Origin: CAIZWU01 sp942492905
Lineage (GTDB): Bacteria > Verrucomicrobiota > Verrucomicrobiia > Verrucomicrobiales > V1-33
Length of the DNA stretch: 64,000 bases
Direction: 5' to 3'
Assembly (NCBI GenBank): GCA_942492905.1
Contig: OW818657.1
Span: forward strand, 3,410,001-3,474,000
In this document: positions 1 through 9,241 of the stretch, in pieces
How positions within the stretch are numbered: position 1 is the stretch's first letter
Layout: every line of letters starts with the position of its first letter
Translations under genes and position numbers: made by a program
The notes under the pieces: model-generated
What the model was told of the DNA's origin: nothing
Database searches by the model: none
The model's input: only the letters and a program-made list of their open reading frames with translations

Positions 1-12
1 TTTTAATCAGAA

Positions 13-3000
13 GTGATATCAGAACATAGCCCAACCCCCTGCCCGGACTGCGGCGTCGCGCTGGAGGCGGACGGGGTGTGTCTCGCGTGTATTTTCGGTG
101 AGGCCCTGGAGGGAAATGACCCGGCCGGAGAAGCGGGAATGGATGCGGGCAGCCGATTCGGCAGCTACGCGGCGCAGGAGGCGGGAACGTTTGGAAAATA
201 CACGCTGCTGCGCAAGCTGGGCGCGGGCGGCATGGGGGTGATCTGGGCGGCGGCGGAGACGGCGGTGCGCCGGGTGGTGGCGCTGAAGATGATCCGCGGA
301 TTTGTCTTCGCATCGGAGGCGGAGAAGCTGCGGTTCCGCACGGAGGCCGAGGCGGCGGCGCATCTGGATCATCCGCACATCGTGCCGGTATATGAGGTGA
401 GCGAGGCAGAGGGGCAGCCCTACTTTACCATGAAACTGCTGGAGGGCGGCAGTCTTTCCGAGCGTCTGAAAGCGGGTGCGCTGCCGGCGCGGGAGGCGGC
501 GCAGATCATGGAAAAGCTGGCGCGAGCCGTGCAGCATGCGCACGAGCGCGGCGTGCTGCACCGCGACCTGAAGCCGGGCAATGTGCTCTTCGACCAAGCG
601 GGCGAGCCATTCCTCACGGACTTCGGCCTGGCCAAGCTGGTGGATGCGGAACAGGGGCTCACGTTGACTCATGCGCAGATGGGCACGCCGCAATACATGT
701 CGCCGGAGCAGGCCCGGGGCCGGTCGTGCGATGTGACGACGGCGAGCGATCTGTGGGCGCTGGGCGCAATGCTCTATCAGATGCTCACGGGGCGGTTGCC
801 TTTCCCAGGCCAGACGCCGGCGGAGATTTTCAGCCACATCGCGCACGATGAGCCGGGGTCGCTGCGCACGCTGGCGGCATCGGCGGACAGCGATCTGGAG
901 ACGCTGTGTCTTCGCTGCCTGGAAAAGGAACCCGCGCGCCGCCTGCCGTCCGCCGGCAGACTCGCGGATGAGCTGCAGCGCTGGCTGCGCGGCGAGCCGA
1001 TCCTTTCCCGCCGCGTGACGGGGCGCGAGCGTGCGCTGCGCTGGGCGCGGCGTCATCCGTGGCGCGTGGTGGCGGCGGCGGCGCTGGTGGTTTCGCTGCT
1101 GGCAGGCAGCATCGTGAGCCTGGTGCTGTGGCGCAGCGCGGAGGAGAGTCGCCGCATGGCGGAGTCCAACAGCGCCCGGGCGACTAAGCTCGCTGCGGAT
1201 GAACGGCGAACCGGATATGTCTCCACGATGGCAGCAGCGCTCGCGGCTCGGGAGCGGCACGATTTTGCGAGAGCGCGGCAATTGCTGGCCGCAGCGCCGG
1301 AGGAACACCGGGGCCTGGAGTGGCGGCTGCTGGATCAGTTGTGCGCGGGCGACCAGCGTTCGCTCTTCCGGCTGCCCGGCGAAGCCTTGCCGGATGCCCT
1401 GAGCGCAGGGCCGGATGGTGAGTCGCTCGCCATCGTGACGCATGATGGCGTGCTGCATTTATGCCGCGCGGACGGTTCCGCGCTGCGCCCGCCGCGCCGG
1501 CTGCCGGGCCTGTCCGGCAAGCCCGATCCTGCAAAGCTCAATCCGAATGAATACCATAGCCTGCTCTATGCGCCAGGCGGCCGGTATTTTGCCTGTTCCT
1601 TCCGGAATACGGTGAGCGTCTTCGATGCGGAAACGCTCGAGGTCGTGATGGAACGCGGCGGCATCGTGCAGCCGCAGAGCGCGTGGCTGGACGAACGGCG
1701 GCTGCTCTTCGGCATTGACCGGAGCACAGTCCTCAATTCGGGCACCTGCGCGTGGATCTTTGATGTGCAGGACCGCAGCACCCTGGAGCTGCCACAGGCA
1801 TGGAGCGCACCACTCGCCGTCTCCGCGGACCGCAGCGTGGTGGCGCTGACCGGAGCGGCCCAGCGTGAGGTGTGCTTCCTCCGTGCGACGGACCTCTCGG
1901 GTGCTGCCCCGCTGCAGAATGCCACGCCCGTCGGGCGCTGGACCCATCGTTCCTTCGGAGCACCGGGATGGGGGAAAGTGTTGGCGCTGTCAGCCGATGG
2001 CCGATACTTCGCCACGCTCTGCGGCCCATTCGATAACCCCGCGCATTATCTTGAAGTCGCGGAGACGGCCACCGGCCGGACGCTGGTGCGGCGGCAGCGC
2101 TTCCGGGAGGCCATGACGGGATTGGCGTTGCATCCCACGAAGCCCCTGGTCGCCGTCGTCGGGACGGATGCCGTCGTCCGGATGCTCGACTTTCTGAAGC
2201 CCATCCCCGAAGACCTGCCCACCTATGACGACGACTGCGATTGGTTCATCCGCGATCCGCTCAACGGCGATGGCGCGCACAGTCCGCCGCGCCGTCTGCT
2301 CACGCGGAGTGCGCAAAACGGGCGCGCCGCCTTTTTGCTGGGACACGAAGGCCGCGGCACCGGCGTGGTCTTCGCGCGGGATGGCGCGAGTCTCTTCACA
2401 TCCGCCGCCGATGGCACCGTGCGCTGCTGGAATCCCTCCGTGCCGACACCGCCCGCGCGCATCACTAGCGTGTATCTGACCCAGCTCGAGCGGCATCCCT
2501 CCGCCTCGCCGGATGGCTCACGCCTGCTGTATTGCAGCGGCTTGCGTGCGGTGCGCTACTGGCAGGAAGGCCGCGGCTACACCCACCTCGCGGACGACCA
2601 CTTGCCGCTCGCAGTCCTGCCCGCGGGTCGCCTCGCCACCATGGAGCGCAAGACCAGCGACATCATTCTCTGGCAGGAAGAAGGCGAGGCCATTCGGGAA
2701 ACGGATCGCATCCCCGGCCCGGGCTACATTCAAGGCTTCGATCTCCTGCTGCGCGGCCTGGTGTTTCCCGGCGGCACGAAAATCGCCGGCCTCACGCCGG
2801 GGCGCGTTTTTGTCGTGGATCTGGAAAAAAGGACCGTCTCCGCCACCAGCGACCAGGGCTGGGAAACCGGCCCGTCCCGCGCCTGGGACATGGCGATCTC
2901 TCCCGATGGCCGCCACCTCGCCGCCACCGGACTGGGACGGCGCGTGCGCCTCTACGATCCCGCAGACCTGACCAAACCCGCCCCGCCCGTCGGCGAATTC

Positions 3001-3438
3001 CGCTCCTACGACACCGCGCTGGTTTTCCACCCCGACGGCAGCCGCCTCTACTGCGGCAATGAGGATGGCCGCGTGCGTGTGTTCGACACCACCACATGGA
3101 CAGAACTCCCGGAGGAAAGCTGGCAGGCCCACAGCGGAGCCGTCACCGCCCTCGCCATCAGCAACGACACCCGCCTCCTCGCCACCTCCGGAGACACCAC
3201 GCTCAAGCTCTGGCTGACGGAAAAAGCCGCCGGTGCCGCCCGCGTCGAGATGCTCAGCTTCTCCACCTATTTCCCGGCAGCCTGGCTCCACTTTGGCCGC
3301 GGTGAGCACGGCAGCGACCGCTCGCTCCTGCACGCCCAGCCCTTCTGCCCGCTGGAAATCTGGCCCGGCTCCCGCGGCCCGGTCATCGCGACACCGCCGG
3401 GCACGGTCAGCCCTCTGAAAGTGGAGCGCGTGCGCTGA
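13..3438 (+). CDS. Membrane-anchored Ser/Thr protein kinase with C-terminal WD40-like repeats
   Basis: A 1141-residue protein starting at a GTG; an in-frame stop lies three codons upstream, so this is the first possible start. Residues 10-26 form a CxxC...CxxC ribbon (CPDC, CLAC). A Hanks-type kinase domain covers about 63-335, with glycine loop GAGGMG near 70, catalytic Lys 92, HRDLKPGN at 183-190 and DFG at 203-205, so it should be active. A single hydrophobic segment at about 352-375 anchors the protein. The rest, from about 450, repeats the 'SPDGxxLA...V.LWD' pattern of WD40 propellers. The family is common in Planctomycetes and Verrucomicrobia and is thought to link a sensor propeller to a cytoplasmic kinase. 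Substrates are unknown. No partner gene is evident next to it. Confidence 0.93.
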   Translation: MISEHSPTPCPDCGVALEADGVCLACIFGEALEGNDPAGEAGMDAGSRFGSYAAQEAGTFGKYTLLRKLGAGGMGVIWAAAETAVRRVVALKMIRGFVFASEAEKLRFRTEAEAAAHLDHPHIVPVYEVSEAEGQPYFTMKLLEGGSLSERLKAGALPAREAAQIMEKLARAVQHAHERGVLHRDLKPGNVLFDQAGEPFLTDFGLAKLVDAEQGLTLTHAQMGTPQYMSPEQARGRSCDVTTASDLWALGAMLYQMLTGRLPFPGQTPAEIFSHIAHDEPGSLRTLAASADSDLETLCLRCLEKEPARRLPSAGRLADELQRWLRGEPILSRRVTGRERALRWARRHPWRVVAAAALVVSLLAGSIVSLVLWRSAEESRRMAESNSARATKLAADERRTGYVSTMAAALAARERHDFARARQLLAAAPEEHRGLEWRLLDQLCAGDQRSLFRLPGEALPDALSAGPDGESLAIVTHDGVLHLCRADGSALRPPRRLPGLSGKPDPAKLNPNEYHSLLYAPGGRYFACSFRNTVSVFDAETLEVVMERGGIVQPQSAWLDERRLLFGIDRSTVLNSGTCAWIFDVQDRSTLELPQAWSAPLAVSADRSVVALTGAAQREVCFLRATDLSGAAPLQNATPVGRWTHRSFGAPGWGKVLALSADGRYFATLCGPFDNPAHYLEVAETATGRTLVRRQRFREAMTGLALHPTKPLVAVVGTDAVVRMLDFLKPIPEDLPTYDDDCDWFIRDPLNGDGAHSPPRRLLTRSAQNGRAAFLLGHEGRGTGVVFARDGASLFTSAADGTVRCWNPSVPTPPARITSVYLTQLERHPSASPDGSRLLYCSGLRAVRYWQEGRGYTHLADDHLPLAVLPAGRLATMERKTSDIILWQEEGEAIRETDRIPGPGYIQGFDLLLRGLVFPGGTKIAGLTPGRVFVVDLEKRTVSATSDQGWETGPSRAWDMAISPDGRHLAATGLGRRVRLYDPADLTKPAPPVGEFRSYDTALVFHPDGSRLYCGNEDGRVRVFDTTTWTELPEESWQAHSGAVTALAISNDTRLLATSGDTTLKLWLTEKAAGAARVEMLSFSTYFPAAWLHFGRGEHGSDRSLLHAQPFCPLEIWPGSRGPVIATPPGTVSPLKVERVR

Positions 3439-3771
3439 CGGTGGGCCAACGCTGGTGAATAGGCATCAGCCGATCTGAGAAACCAATCCGCGAAGCGGCA
3501 CTCGTCCAGTGAGTGGCGGCTGCGCCGCGAGTGAGGAGGTTGCCTGAAGGCTATCCATCACCCATTCAACGGCTCCTCACCGGAGAGCGGAAAACGAACC
3601 GGCTGCCGGTTTCTGGAAATTTTTTCGCGCCGCGCCTGACCTTCTCCGCGGGAATTCGTGAATGTAGATGGAGCCGGCGGGTCCCGCCAACAATGCGCCG
3701 CAGGTTCCGGGCACAGATCTTGTGCGCACCGGCCTCAACCCAAGCTCAACGAAACAAAAACAAACAACACC
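3439..3771. other. Intergenic stretch without a convincing gene
   Basis: 333 bases between the kinase gene and the TSP3-repeat protein. Open frames here have no recognisable composition. The frame of the downstream gene stays open back to 3658, but the natural signal peptide begins at 3772. Some short GC-rich dyads are present (around 3490-3535) but there is no T-tract terminator. It probably holds the promoter and leader of the following gene; I cannot place a -10/-35 pair with confidence. Confidence 0.5.
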
Positions 3772-6720
3772 ATGAAACAACCATCCCACACTAAACTCCA
3801 CCTCGTGCCTCCCAGCATGACCACGCTGGTCGCCGCGGCTGCGATGGCGCTCGCGGTTCCCGCCTCGGCGGACATCACCGTCACTTTTACGAACAGCGGG
3901 ACTTCGGTTAACGCCGCCTATTCGGGCAGCTTGAATACTACCGTTTTTGGAACTCCTAACCAACCCCCTGGCTTCCAACCCACGCCCTACCTCAGACCAG
4001 ATCTGGGATGGTTCGGTCTGGGTGGGTCAGTCATTCGCTGGAACAATGTAACGATCACCCGCTCATCCGGAGGGGCAGGTGTCACCAATGGCTATGGCAC
4101 CGCAGCAGGAGCCGCGGGCGCTCCTCTTAGTGGCGGCGGCCTGCCATTCCTGTTCATACCGACCGGCATACCGTCCGGCAGCGCATTGCAAATGCCCAAT
4201 CCTTATGTGTCCGGGACCGTGTTCTCAGGAAACTTGGTTTATCCATTAAAGACCGTTGCCACCCTTGGCATCGTTAACACGGAATACACCCTGGCAGGCG
4301 GCCAAAAAATCATCATTGTGAATGGCAGTTCCGTCCCCGAGATCGCCGTCTATAACGGCCCGGCGACGAGTTCGCCCGAACTCACGGACGGCCAGACCGA
4401 GACGGTGAATTTCGGCAGCCTGCAGCTTGGCCAGGAGGTGACGCGCGACTTCACTATCCGCAACTCCGGCACCGCGCCGCTGCTCATCACGGGCATCTCC
4501 TTCTCCGGCACCAGCGGGGGATGCTACACGGTCGTGGGCACGCCGCCGTCGTCCGTCGCTGTCGGTGCCACCGGCACCGTCACGGTGCGTTTCAGCCCCT
4601 GCGGCCTCGGCGTGCGCGGCGCGACGATGAATATCGCCAACAATGACTCGACCGAGAATCCGTTCAACTTCCCCGTCACGGGCACCGGCATTGAGCCGGA
4701 CGCCGATGCGGACGGCATCCCGGACAGCATGGACCTTTGCCCCACGGTCCCTGATCCCCTCCAGCCCGACTTCGACGGCGACCACGTGGGCGATGCCTGC
4801 GATGCCGACGACGACAACGACGGCGTGGCGGATGGGAGCGATGCCAATCAGCTCAATCCGAACAGCGACAGCGATGGCGACGGCCTGACGGATCTCGCTG
4901 AGACCACCGCCGGCACCAATCCGCTCAATGTCGACACCGACGGCGATGGCAGCCCTGACAATGTGGACGCCTTCCCGCTCAATGCCGGCGAAAGCGTGGA
5001 CACCGACGGCGACGGCACCGGCAACAACGCCGATGCCGACGACGACAACGACGGCACGCCCGACGCGACCGACGCCTTCCCGCTCGATGCCACGGAAAGC
5101 GTGGACACCGACGGCGACGGCACCGGCGACAACGCGGACGCGGACGACGACGGCGACGGCACGCCCGACGCCACCGACGCTTTCCCGCTCGATGCCACCG
5201 AAAGCGTGGACACCGACGGCGACGGCACCGGCAACAACGCCGACACCGACGACGACAACGACCTCACGCCCGACGCGACCGACGCCTTCCCGCTCGATCC
5301 CGCAGAGAGCGTGGACACCGACGGCGACGGCATTGGCAACAACACCGACACCGACGACGACAACGACGGCATGGAAGACGGACAGGACGCCTTCCCGCTC
5401 GACTCCGGCGAAACAACGGACACCGACGGCGACGGCACCGGCAACAACGCCGACACAGACGACGACAACGACAGTATTGCCGATGCTAGCGACGCCTTCC
5501 CGCTCGATCCCGCGGAGAACGCCGACAACGACGGCGACGGCACCGGCAACAACGCCGACACGGATGACGACAACGACGGCGTGCTCGATGAAAGCGACGC
5601 CTTCCCGTTCAATCCCGCCGAAACCACCGACAGCGACGGCGACAACCTCGGCAACAACGCCGATACCGACGACGACAACGACGGCGTGCCTGACACGCTG
5701 GACGTGAACTCGCTCGATCCGAACAGCGACAGCGACGGTGACGGGCTCACCGACAGCGACGAAACCGCCGCCGGACTCAATCCGCTCAACGCCGACTCCG
5801 ACAACGACGGCAGCGACGACGATGTGGACGCCTTCCCGCTCGATGCGACCGAAACCACCGACACCGACGGCGACGGCACCGGCAACAATGCCGACGCTGA
5901 CGACGACAACGACGGCACCGCGGACACCAGCGACGCCTTCCCGCTCGATCCCGCCGAGTCCACCGACACCGACGGCGACGGCACCGGCAACAATGCCGAC
6001 GCTGACGACGACAACGACGGCAGCACTGACGCCGAAGAAGCTGCCGCCGGCACCGACCCGCTCGACAGCGACAGCGATGATGACGGCCTAACTGACGGCG
6101 AGGAAACCGCCGCCGGCACCAATCCGCTCGACAGCGACAGCGACGACGACGGCCTCACCGACGGCATCGAAGTCAGCATCCACACCAACCCCAGCGACGC
6201 CGACAGCGACGACGACGGTCTCAACGACGGCGACGAAATCGCCGCCCACGCGAACCCGCTGGATGCCGATACGGACGACGACGGAGTGCTCGACGGCGCA
6301 GACCCGACCCCCACGACTCCCGGCGTCCCCGCCGACTTCGTGGAGAACATGATCTGCAGCCTGGAGCAATACATCCGCTGCGCACCGCTCTCCAACTTCA
6401 TCGGCAAAAACACCAAAGAGCGCACCGCCCACCGCAACGCCACAGCCAACATCGCCAAAGACGCCTGCAAGAAGTTCAAGCGCTGCCAGTGGAGAGACGC
6501 CATCCACTCGCTGGAGAAGCTCTACCGCCGCACCGATGGCGTCGAAGGCCGCTGCAAAACCAAAGACTGGATGCTCGCCGGTCAGGCCAAAGACCACGTG
6601 AAGGCCGAAGTCGAACTCATCCTCGACCTCATTGACCTCCTCGATCGTCCGAACCGCTGCGGATGCCGCCAGCACGACGATGACCGCGACGATGACCGCA
6701 ACGGCGGCCATGACGACTAA
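3772..6720 (+). CDS. Secreted Asp-rich TSP3-repeat (calcium-binding) surface protein with a choice-of-anchor D domain
   Basis: A 982-residue exported protein. I chose the ATG at 3772 because it gives a Sec signal peptide (MKQPS... hydrophobic AAAAMALAVPASA, cleaved near residue 34); the frame is open upstream to 3658 without signal-like features. About residues 200-305 form a HYDIN/choice-of-anchor-D beta-sandwich (NFGSLQLGQE, FTIRNSGTAPL). Residues about 307-846 are an almost unbroken array of thrombospondin type-3 repeats (DxDxDGxxDxxDxFPLD), which in known proteins wrap Ca2+ ions. The last 135 residues are different: Cys-bearing, Lys/Arg-rich and helical, ending in a His/Asp-rich tail. Likely cell-surface or matrix structural protein; the partner is unknown. 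Confidence 0.85.
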   Translation: MKQPSHTKLHLVPPSMTTLVAAAAMALAVPASADITVTFTNSGTSVNAAYSGSLNTTVFGTPNQPPGFQPTPYLRPDLGWFGLGGSVIRWNNVTITRSSGGAGVTNGYGTAAGAAGAPLSGGGLPFLFIPTGIPSGSALQMPNPYVSGTVFSGNLVYPLKTVATLGIVNTEYTLAGGQKIIIVNGSSVPEIAVYNGPATSSPELTDGQTETVNFGSLQLGQEVTRDFTIRNSGTAPLLITGISFSGTSGGCYTVVGTPPSSVAVGATGTVTVRFSPCGLGVRGATMNIANNDSTENPFNFPVTGTGIEPDADADGIPDSMDLCPTVPDPLQPDFDGDHVGDACDADDDNDGVADGSDANQLNPNSDSDGDGLTDLAETTAGTNPLNVDTDGDGSPDNVDAFPLNAGESVDTDGDGTGNNADADDDNDGTPDATDAFPLDATESVDTDGDGTGDNADADDDGDGTPDATDAFPLDATESVDTDGDGTGNNADTDDDNDLTPDATDAFPLDPAESVDTDGDGIGNNTDTDDDNDGMEDGQDAFPLDSGETTDTDGDGTGNNADTDDDNDSIADASDAFPLDPAENADNDGDGTGNNADTDDDNDGVLDESDAFPFNPAETTDSDGDNLGNNADTDDDNDGVPDTLDVNSLDPNSDSDGDGLTDSDETAAGLNPLNADSDNDGSDDDVDAFPLDATETTDTDGDGTGNNADADDDNDGTADTSDAFPLDPAESTDTDGDGTGNNADADDDNDGSTDAEEAAAGTDPLDSDSDDDGLTDGEETAAGTNPLDSDSDDDGLTDGIEVSIHTNPSDADSDDDGLNDGDEIAAHANPLDADTDDDGVLDGADPTPTTPGVPADFVENMICSLEQYIRCAPLSNFIGKNTKERTAHRNATANIAKDACKKFKRCQWRDAIHSLEKLYRRTDGVEGRCKTKDWMLAGQAKDHVKAEVELILDLIDLLDRPNRCGCRQHDDDRDDDRNGGHDD

Positions 6721-6746
6721 CCATCGAACAACCCGCACTCCCCGTC

Positions 6747-6772
6747 CTGCCGCCGGCCCTGTCCGGCGGCAG
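6747..6772 (+). terminator. Perfect 10-bp hairpin after the TSP3 protein gene
   Basis: CTGCCGCCGG and its exact reverse complement CCGGCGGCAG are separated by a 6-base loop, 26 bases after the stop codon. No T-tract follows, so it is a hairpin with possible terminator or 3'-end-stabilising function rather than a textbook intrinsic terminator. Confidence 0.5.
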
Positions 6773-6779
6773 GATCGCG

Positions 6780-6851
6780 GGAGCGCGAAGTTGCACTTCG
6801 CCCCGCCTATCAAGCACTCAACAGCCGGGGCGAAGTTCAACTTCGCGCTCC
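6780..6851. repeat. Nested palindromic repeat (two 25-bp inverted arms)
   Basis: Arms at 6780-6804 and 6827-6851 are reverse complements with one mismatch, separated by 22 bases. Each arm is itself nearly palindromic around GCGAAGTT-G-AACTTCGC, so either arm can fold alone or both can pair. It lies directly before the start codon at 6871. The architecture resembles REP/MITE-like intergenic elements; only this copy is in the window. Confidence 0.6.
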
Positions 6852-6870
6852 TTCCCAAAGCGCTCCCACC

Positions 6871-7950
6871 ATGAACCGCCTCACACTTTCCCTCCTCGCC
6901 GCCGCGGCGCTCGCCGCTGGCGCTTTCTACTTCGGCACCCGCCAGTCAGCGCCCGCGCCCACTCCCGCCGCCGCCGTGCCCGCCATGCGCCCTGCGCTTT
7001 CCGCCGTCCTCGCCGAGACCGATCCCATCCAGCACCGCCGGCTCTTCATGAACTGGCTCGAAGCTCTCCCGCCCGCTGAAGCCGCCGCTTCTGCAGAGCA
7101 ACTCTGGCCCCTCTCCGGCGACATCAACGAAGTCACCGAGCGCAAAAAACTCTTCTGTTATGCCTGGGGCCAGGCCGACGGAGCCGCCGCCATCGAATTC
7201 GCCCGCACGCAGCCCGGCGCGGGGAAAGTCGCTGCGCTCGGCGCCGCGCTTGCCGGCTGGGCCAGCCGCGACCCCGAAGCGGCCAAAGCATGGATCGCCG
7301 CGCGGCTCAATCCCGGCGAGCAACTCATGTATTCCTGGGCGCTGGTCGAAGGCTGGGCGCGCAAAGACCCCGATGCCGCGACCGCCTACGCGCTGAGCAT
7401 GAAAGAACTCCCTAACGCCGGCCGCTTCATCCAAACCATCGCGTTGGAGCAAGTCCGCCGCGACGCCCCCGGCGCCGGTGCATGGGCGCTCACTCTGCCC
7501 GAAGGCTCCCTGCGCGCCGCCGCGGTGCAGGAAGTCGCCACGCACTGGAGCCGCAGTTCCCCGCACGCCGCCGCCGACTGGGCCCGCACTCTGCCAGGAA
7601 ACACCCTCGCCATTCCCGCGCTCAAAAACGCCACCACCGAATGGGCCCGCACTGACGCCCCTGCCGCCGGCGAGTGGCTCAATCAACTCCCGCCCTCCAC
7701 GCTTCGCGATCAGGCCGTGGCCTCGTATTGCCAGGTGCTTGCCGTGCAGAACCTCGACACCATCAGCCAGTGGGCGCAGACCATCACCGACACCGGCCTG
7801 CGCGAACAAAGCCTCCTCCGCATCGCCGAAGAATGGATGGGCCGCAACGAACAGGCCACCCTCGCATGGCTCCCCAACAGCGGCCTCTCTCCGGCGGCCG
7901 TGGAGAAGCTGAAACAGGACGCCAGCCAAGGATTGCCGGACCAACCATAA
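6871..7950 (+). CDS. Exported or anchored alpha-helical repeat protein, unknown function
   Basis: 359 residues. The N-terminus (MNRLTLSLLAAAALAAGAFYFGT) is a signal peptide or uncleaved anchor, followed by an Ala/Pro linker. From about residue 95 to 345 a degenerate repeat of roughly 35-45 residues recurs with the core W-A-x-x-(D/S)-P-x-A-A-x-x-W (WASRDPEAAKAW, WARKDPDAATAY, WARTDAPAAGEW). This is an alpha-solenoid pattern of the HEAT/Sel1 type seen in many Verrucomicrobia proteins without assigned function. No catalytic motif is visible. It follows the palindromic repeat by about 20 bases, and the neighbours do not suggest a pathway. Confidence 0.75.
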   Translation: MNRLTLSLLAAAALAAGAFYFGTRQSAPAPTPAAAVPAMRPALSAVLAETDPIQHRRLFMNWLEALPPAEAAASAEQLWPLSGDINEVTERKKLFCYAWGQADGAAAIEFARTQPGAGKVAALGAALAGWASRDPEAAKAWIAARLNPGEQLMYSWALVEGWARKDPDAATAYALSMKELPNAGRFIQTIALEQVRRDAPGAGAWALTLPEGSLRAAAVQEVATHWSRSSPHAAADWARTLPGNTLAIPALKNATTEWARTDAPAAGEWLNQLPPSTLRDQAVASYCQVLAVQNLDTISQWAQTITDTGLREQSLLRIAEEWMGRNEQATLAWLPNSGLSPAAVEKLKQDASQGLPDQP

Positions 7951-8044
7951 GCCCCAGGGGGATAACAGCGCTGGAGTTTCCTGCCGCAGCCCACCGGGTT
8001 TCACGGGTGGTCGGGAGCCCGGTCGGGCGCGTTTCTCAGAAAAA

Positions 8045-8476
8045 GTGAACGGTGATTCAAAATTCCGCCTGATTTCCCACCTTGAAATTCTCGAGCCTGC
8101 CGGCGGGGCAGAGGTCACCACCCCTCAACCGGGAACCCCGCTCCGCAAAGCCATCTGTGATGCGTTTCGCGTGCCGATGGCCAAAGAGGCAAATGGTCAG
8201 GATATCGTCCTGGTGATCCACCAGCTGAAGATGATGGGGGATTGGGCGTTCATCCATTGTTCCCTCCAGTTGGCGAATGACAAAAAGGTGGACTGGAGCA
8301 GGACCAAGTACAAGGCCTATGCCGCAAAAGATGAATTGGAAAACAACGCCGTGGGCCTACTGAAGAAAGACTCCACCGGGAAATGGTCGGTCGTCAGGCA
8401 TTCCTTCAATCATACCGACGTGCCATGGATTGGTTGGAGTGGGAAATACGGCGTGTCGGAGAAGCTCTTCAAGTAG
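8045..8476 (+). CDS. Small hypothetical protein, possibly lacking its original N-terminus
   Basis: 143 residues from a GTG. The core (LRKAICDAFR..., VLVIHQLKMMGDWAFIHCSL) resembles a widespread small bacterial family with pattern 'R-AI-DALR...VF-V--L---G-WAF'. Members I know of usually carry a signal peptide; here no hydrophobic leader is in frame, so either the protein is cytoplasmic or the 5' end has been lost. Function is unknown. The next short gene is in the same orientation 45 bases downstream. Confidence 0.55.
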   Translation: MNGDSKFRLISHLEILEPAGGAEVTTPQPGTPLRKAICDAFRVPMAKEANGQDIVLVIHQLKMMGDWAFIHCSLQLANDKKVDWSRTKYKAYAAKDELENNAVGLLKKDSTGKWSVVRHSFNHTDVPWIGWSGKYGVSEKLFK

Positions 8477-8521
8477 AACCAATCCTCTGCCTTCTTTCCT
8501 GACTGCGAATGGAATATCTCC

Positions 8522-8917
8522 ATGGGCGCAGGTATCGCCCTCATTCTCACTCTCACCGTTGGGCTTGCCCAGGAAAAGACCGGTCTGGCGGAGAGCCTGG
8601 TGGGCAGGTATGAGCAGGTGCCGCCACAGAATGACTGGCACAAGGTCACGATCGAATTGGGCACCGAAGGCAATCTGCCCTGGAAGAACGCCGCAGGCCA
8701 ATCCCGGCCGCTGATGATTCGCGACGGCGACGTAATCTCATCCACCAAGGACTGCCCTTACAGTGGATGGGGCGATTCAAACCCACGATTCGGCTGCGCA
8801 GCTCAAGCTGATGTTCACGGAGAAAAGGGAAATGGGGGAGTCCGGCTATTCGATCATCCAAAGGCGCTTTCTCCGGCTCCGCGTCACCATCACCCAGCCG
8901 TAGTAAGGTTGGAGTGA
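8522..8917 (+). pseudogene. Chimeric remnant: small secreted-protein start running into a surface-protein tail
   Basis: Reading from 8522 gives a hydrophobic leader (MGAGIALILTLTVGLAQ) and about 75 plausible residues (VGRYEQVPPQNDWHKVTIEL). After roughly 8770 the sensible frame changes: in the frame beginning at 8772 there are 43 codons ending RRFLRLRVTITQP and a stop at 8901-8903. That is the same terminus as the large surface protein at 10788-14903. The nominal reading continues out of frame to 8917 as a low-complexity tail. I interpret the region as a fusion scar between a degraded small gene and the 3' stump of a lost paralogue of the downstream surface protein. Confidence 0.55.
8862..8902 (+). 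repeat. 41-bp copy of the 3' end of the surface-protein gene
   Basis: Matches 14862-14902 at 40 of 41 positions and encodes the same RRFLRLRVTITQP terminus in the 8772-8903 frame. Similarity continues patchily past the stop (GCC-GAAAGCAGAAC-GCC near 8982-9002, compared with 14932-14952), so the 3' flank was duplicated too. Confidence 0.8.
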
Positions 8918-9241
8918 GGCACCAAAGTTAATCACGCCGCCTACGATCACGCGGCAAAAATGTATACTAGGCTGATTGAAGAGTGCCGGAAAGCAGAACG
9001 GCCTTGAAGCAGAAACCCAGGGACTTTCATAAGTTGCGGTAAGGAGAACCTTTACCCACAAAACGCCTTGGCACCGCGTTGCGGAAGGTTACACTAGCGG
9101 TGAAGGGAAAGAGACATCGATCCCGCCGCAACGCCAATTCAGCCATCTTGACCTGCCCTTTCCGGGCGGGTTCCGGTAACTCCGGACTGGCGAAATCTCC
9201 TCTTTCCCCCTCCGATCGAGCCACCGGCTCCTGCAACGGCA
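8904..9241. other. Decayed intergenic DNA before the insertion sequence
   Basis: 338 bases with no gene. The first about 100 bases resemble the 3' flank of the surface-protein gene at 14903-14960. The rest probably includes the original promoter region of the gene now starting at 10788, cut off from it by the insertion sequence. No clear terminator or promoter could be fixed. Confidence 0.5.

Noticed and set aside
4900..6300. Regular short repeats considered as CRISPR or VNTR
   Set aside because: They are codon-level repeats of the TSP3 motif with no conserved direct repeat/unique spacer pattern; no CRISPR array or cas genes are in the window.
4848..6503. A 551-codon Ser-rich minus-strand frame
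   Set aside because: Antisense of the GAC/GGC-rich TSP3 repeats; the Ser/Val/Ala pattern is the complement of Asp-rich codons.
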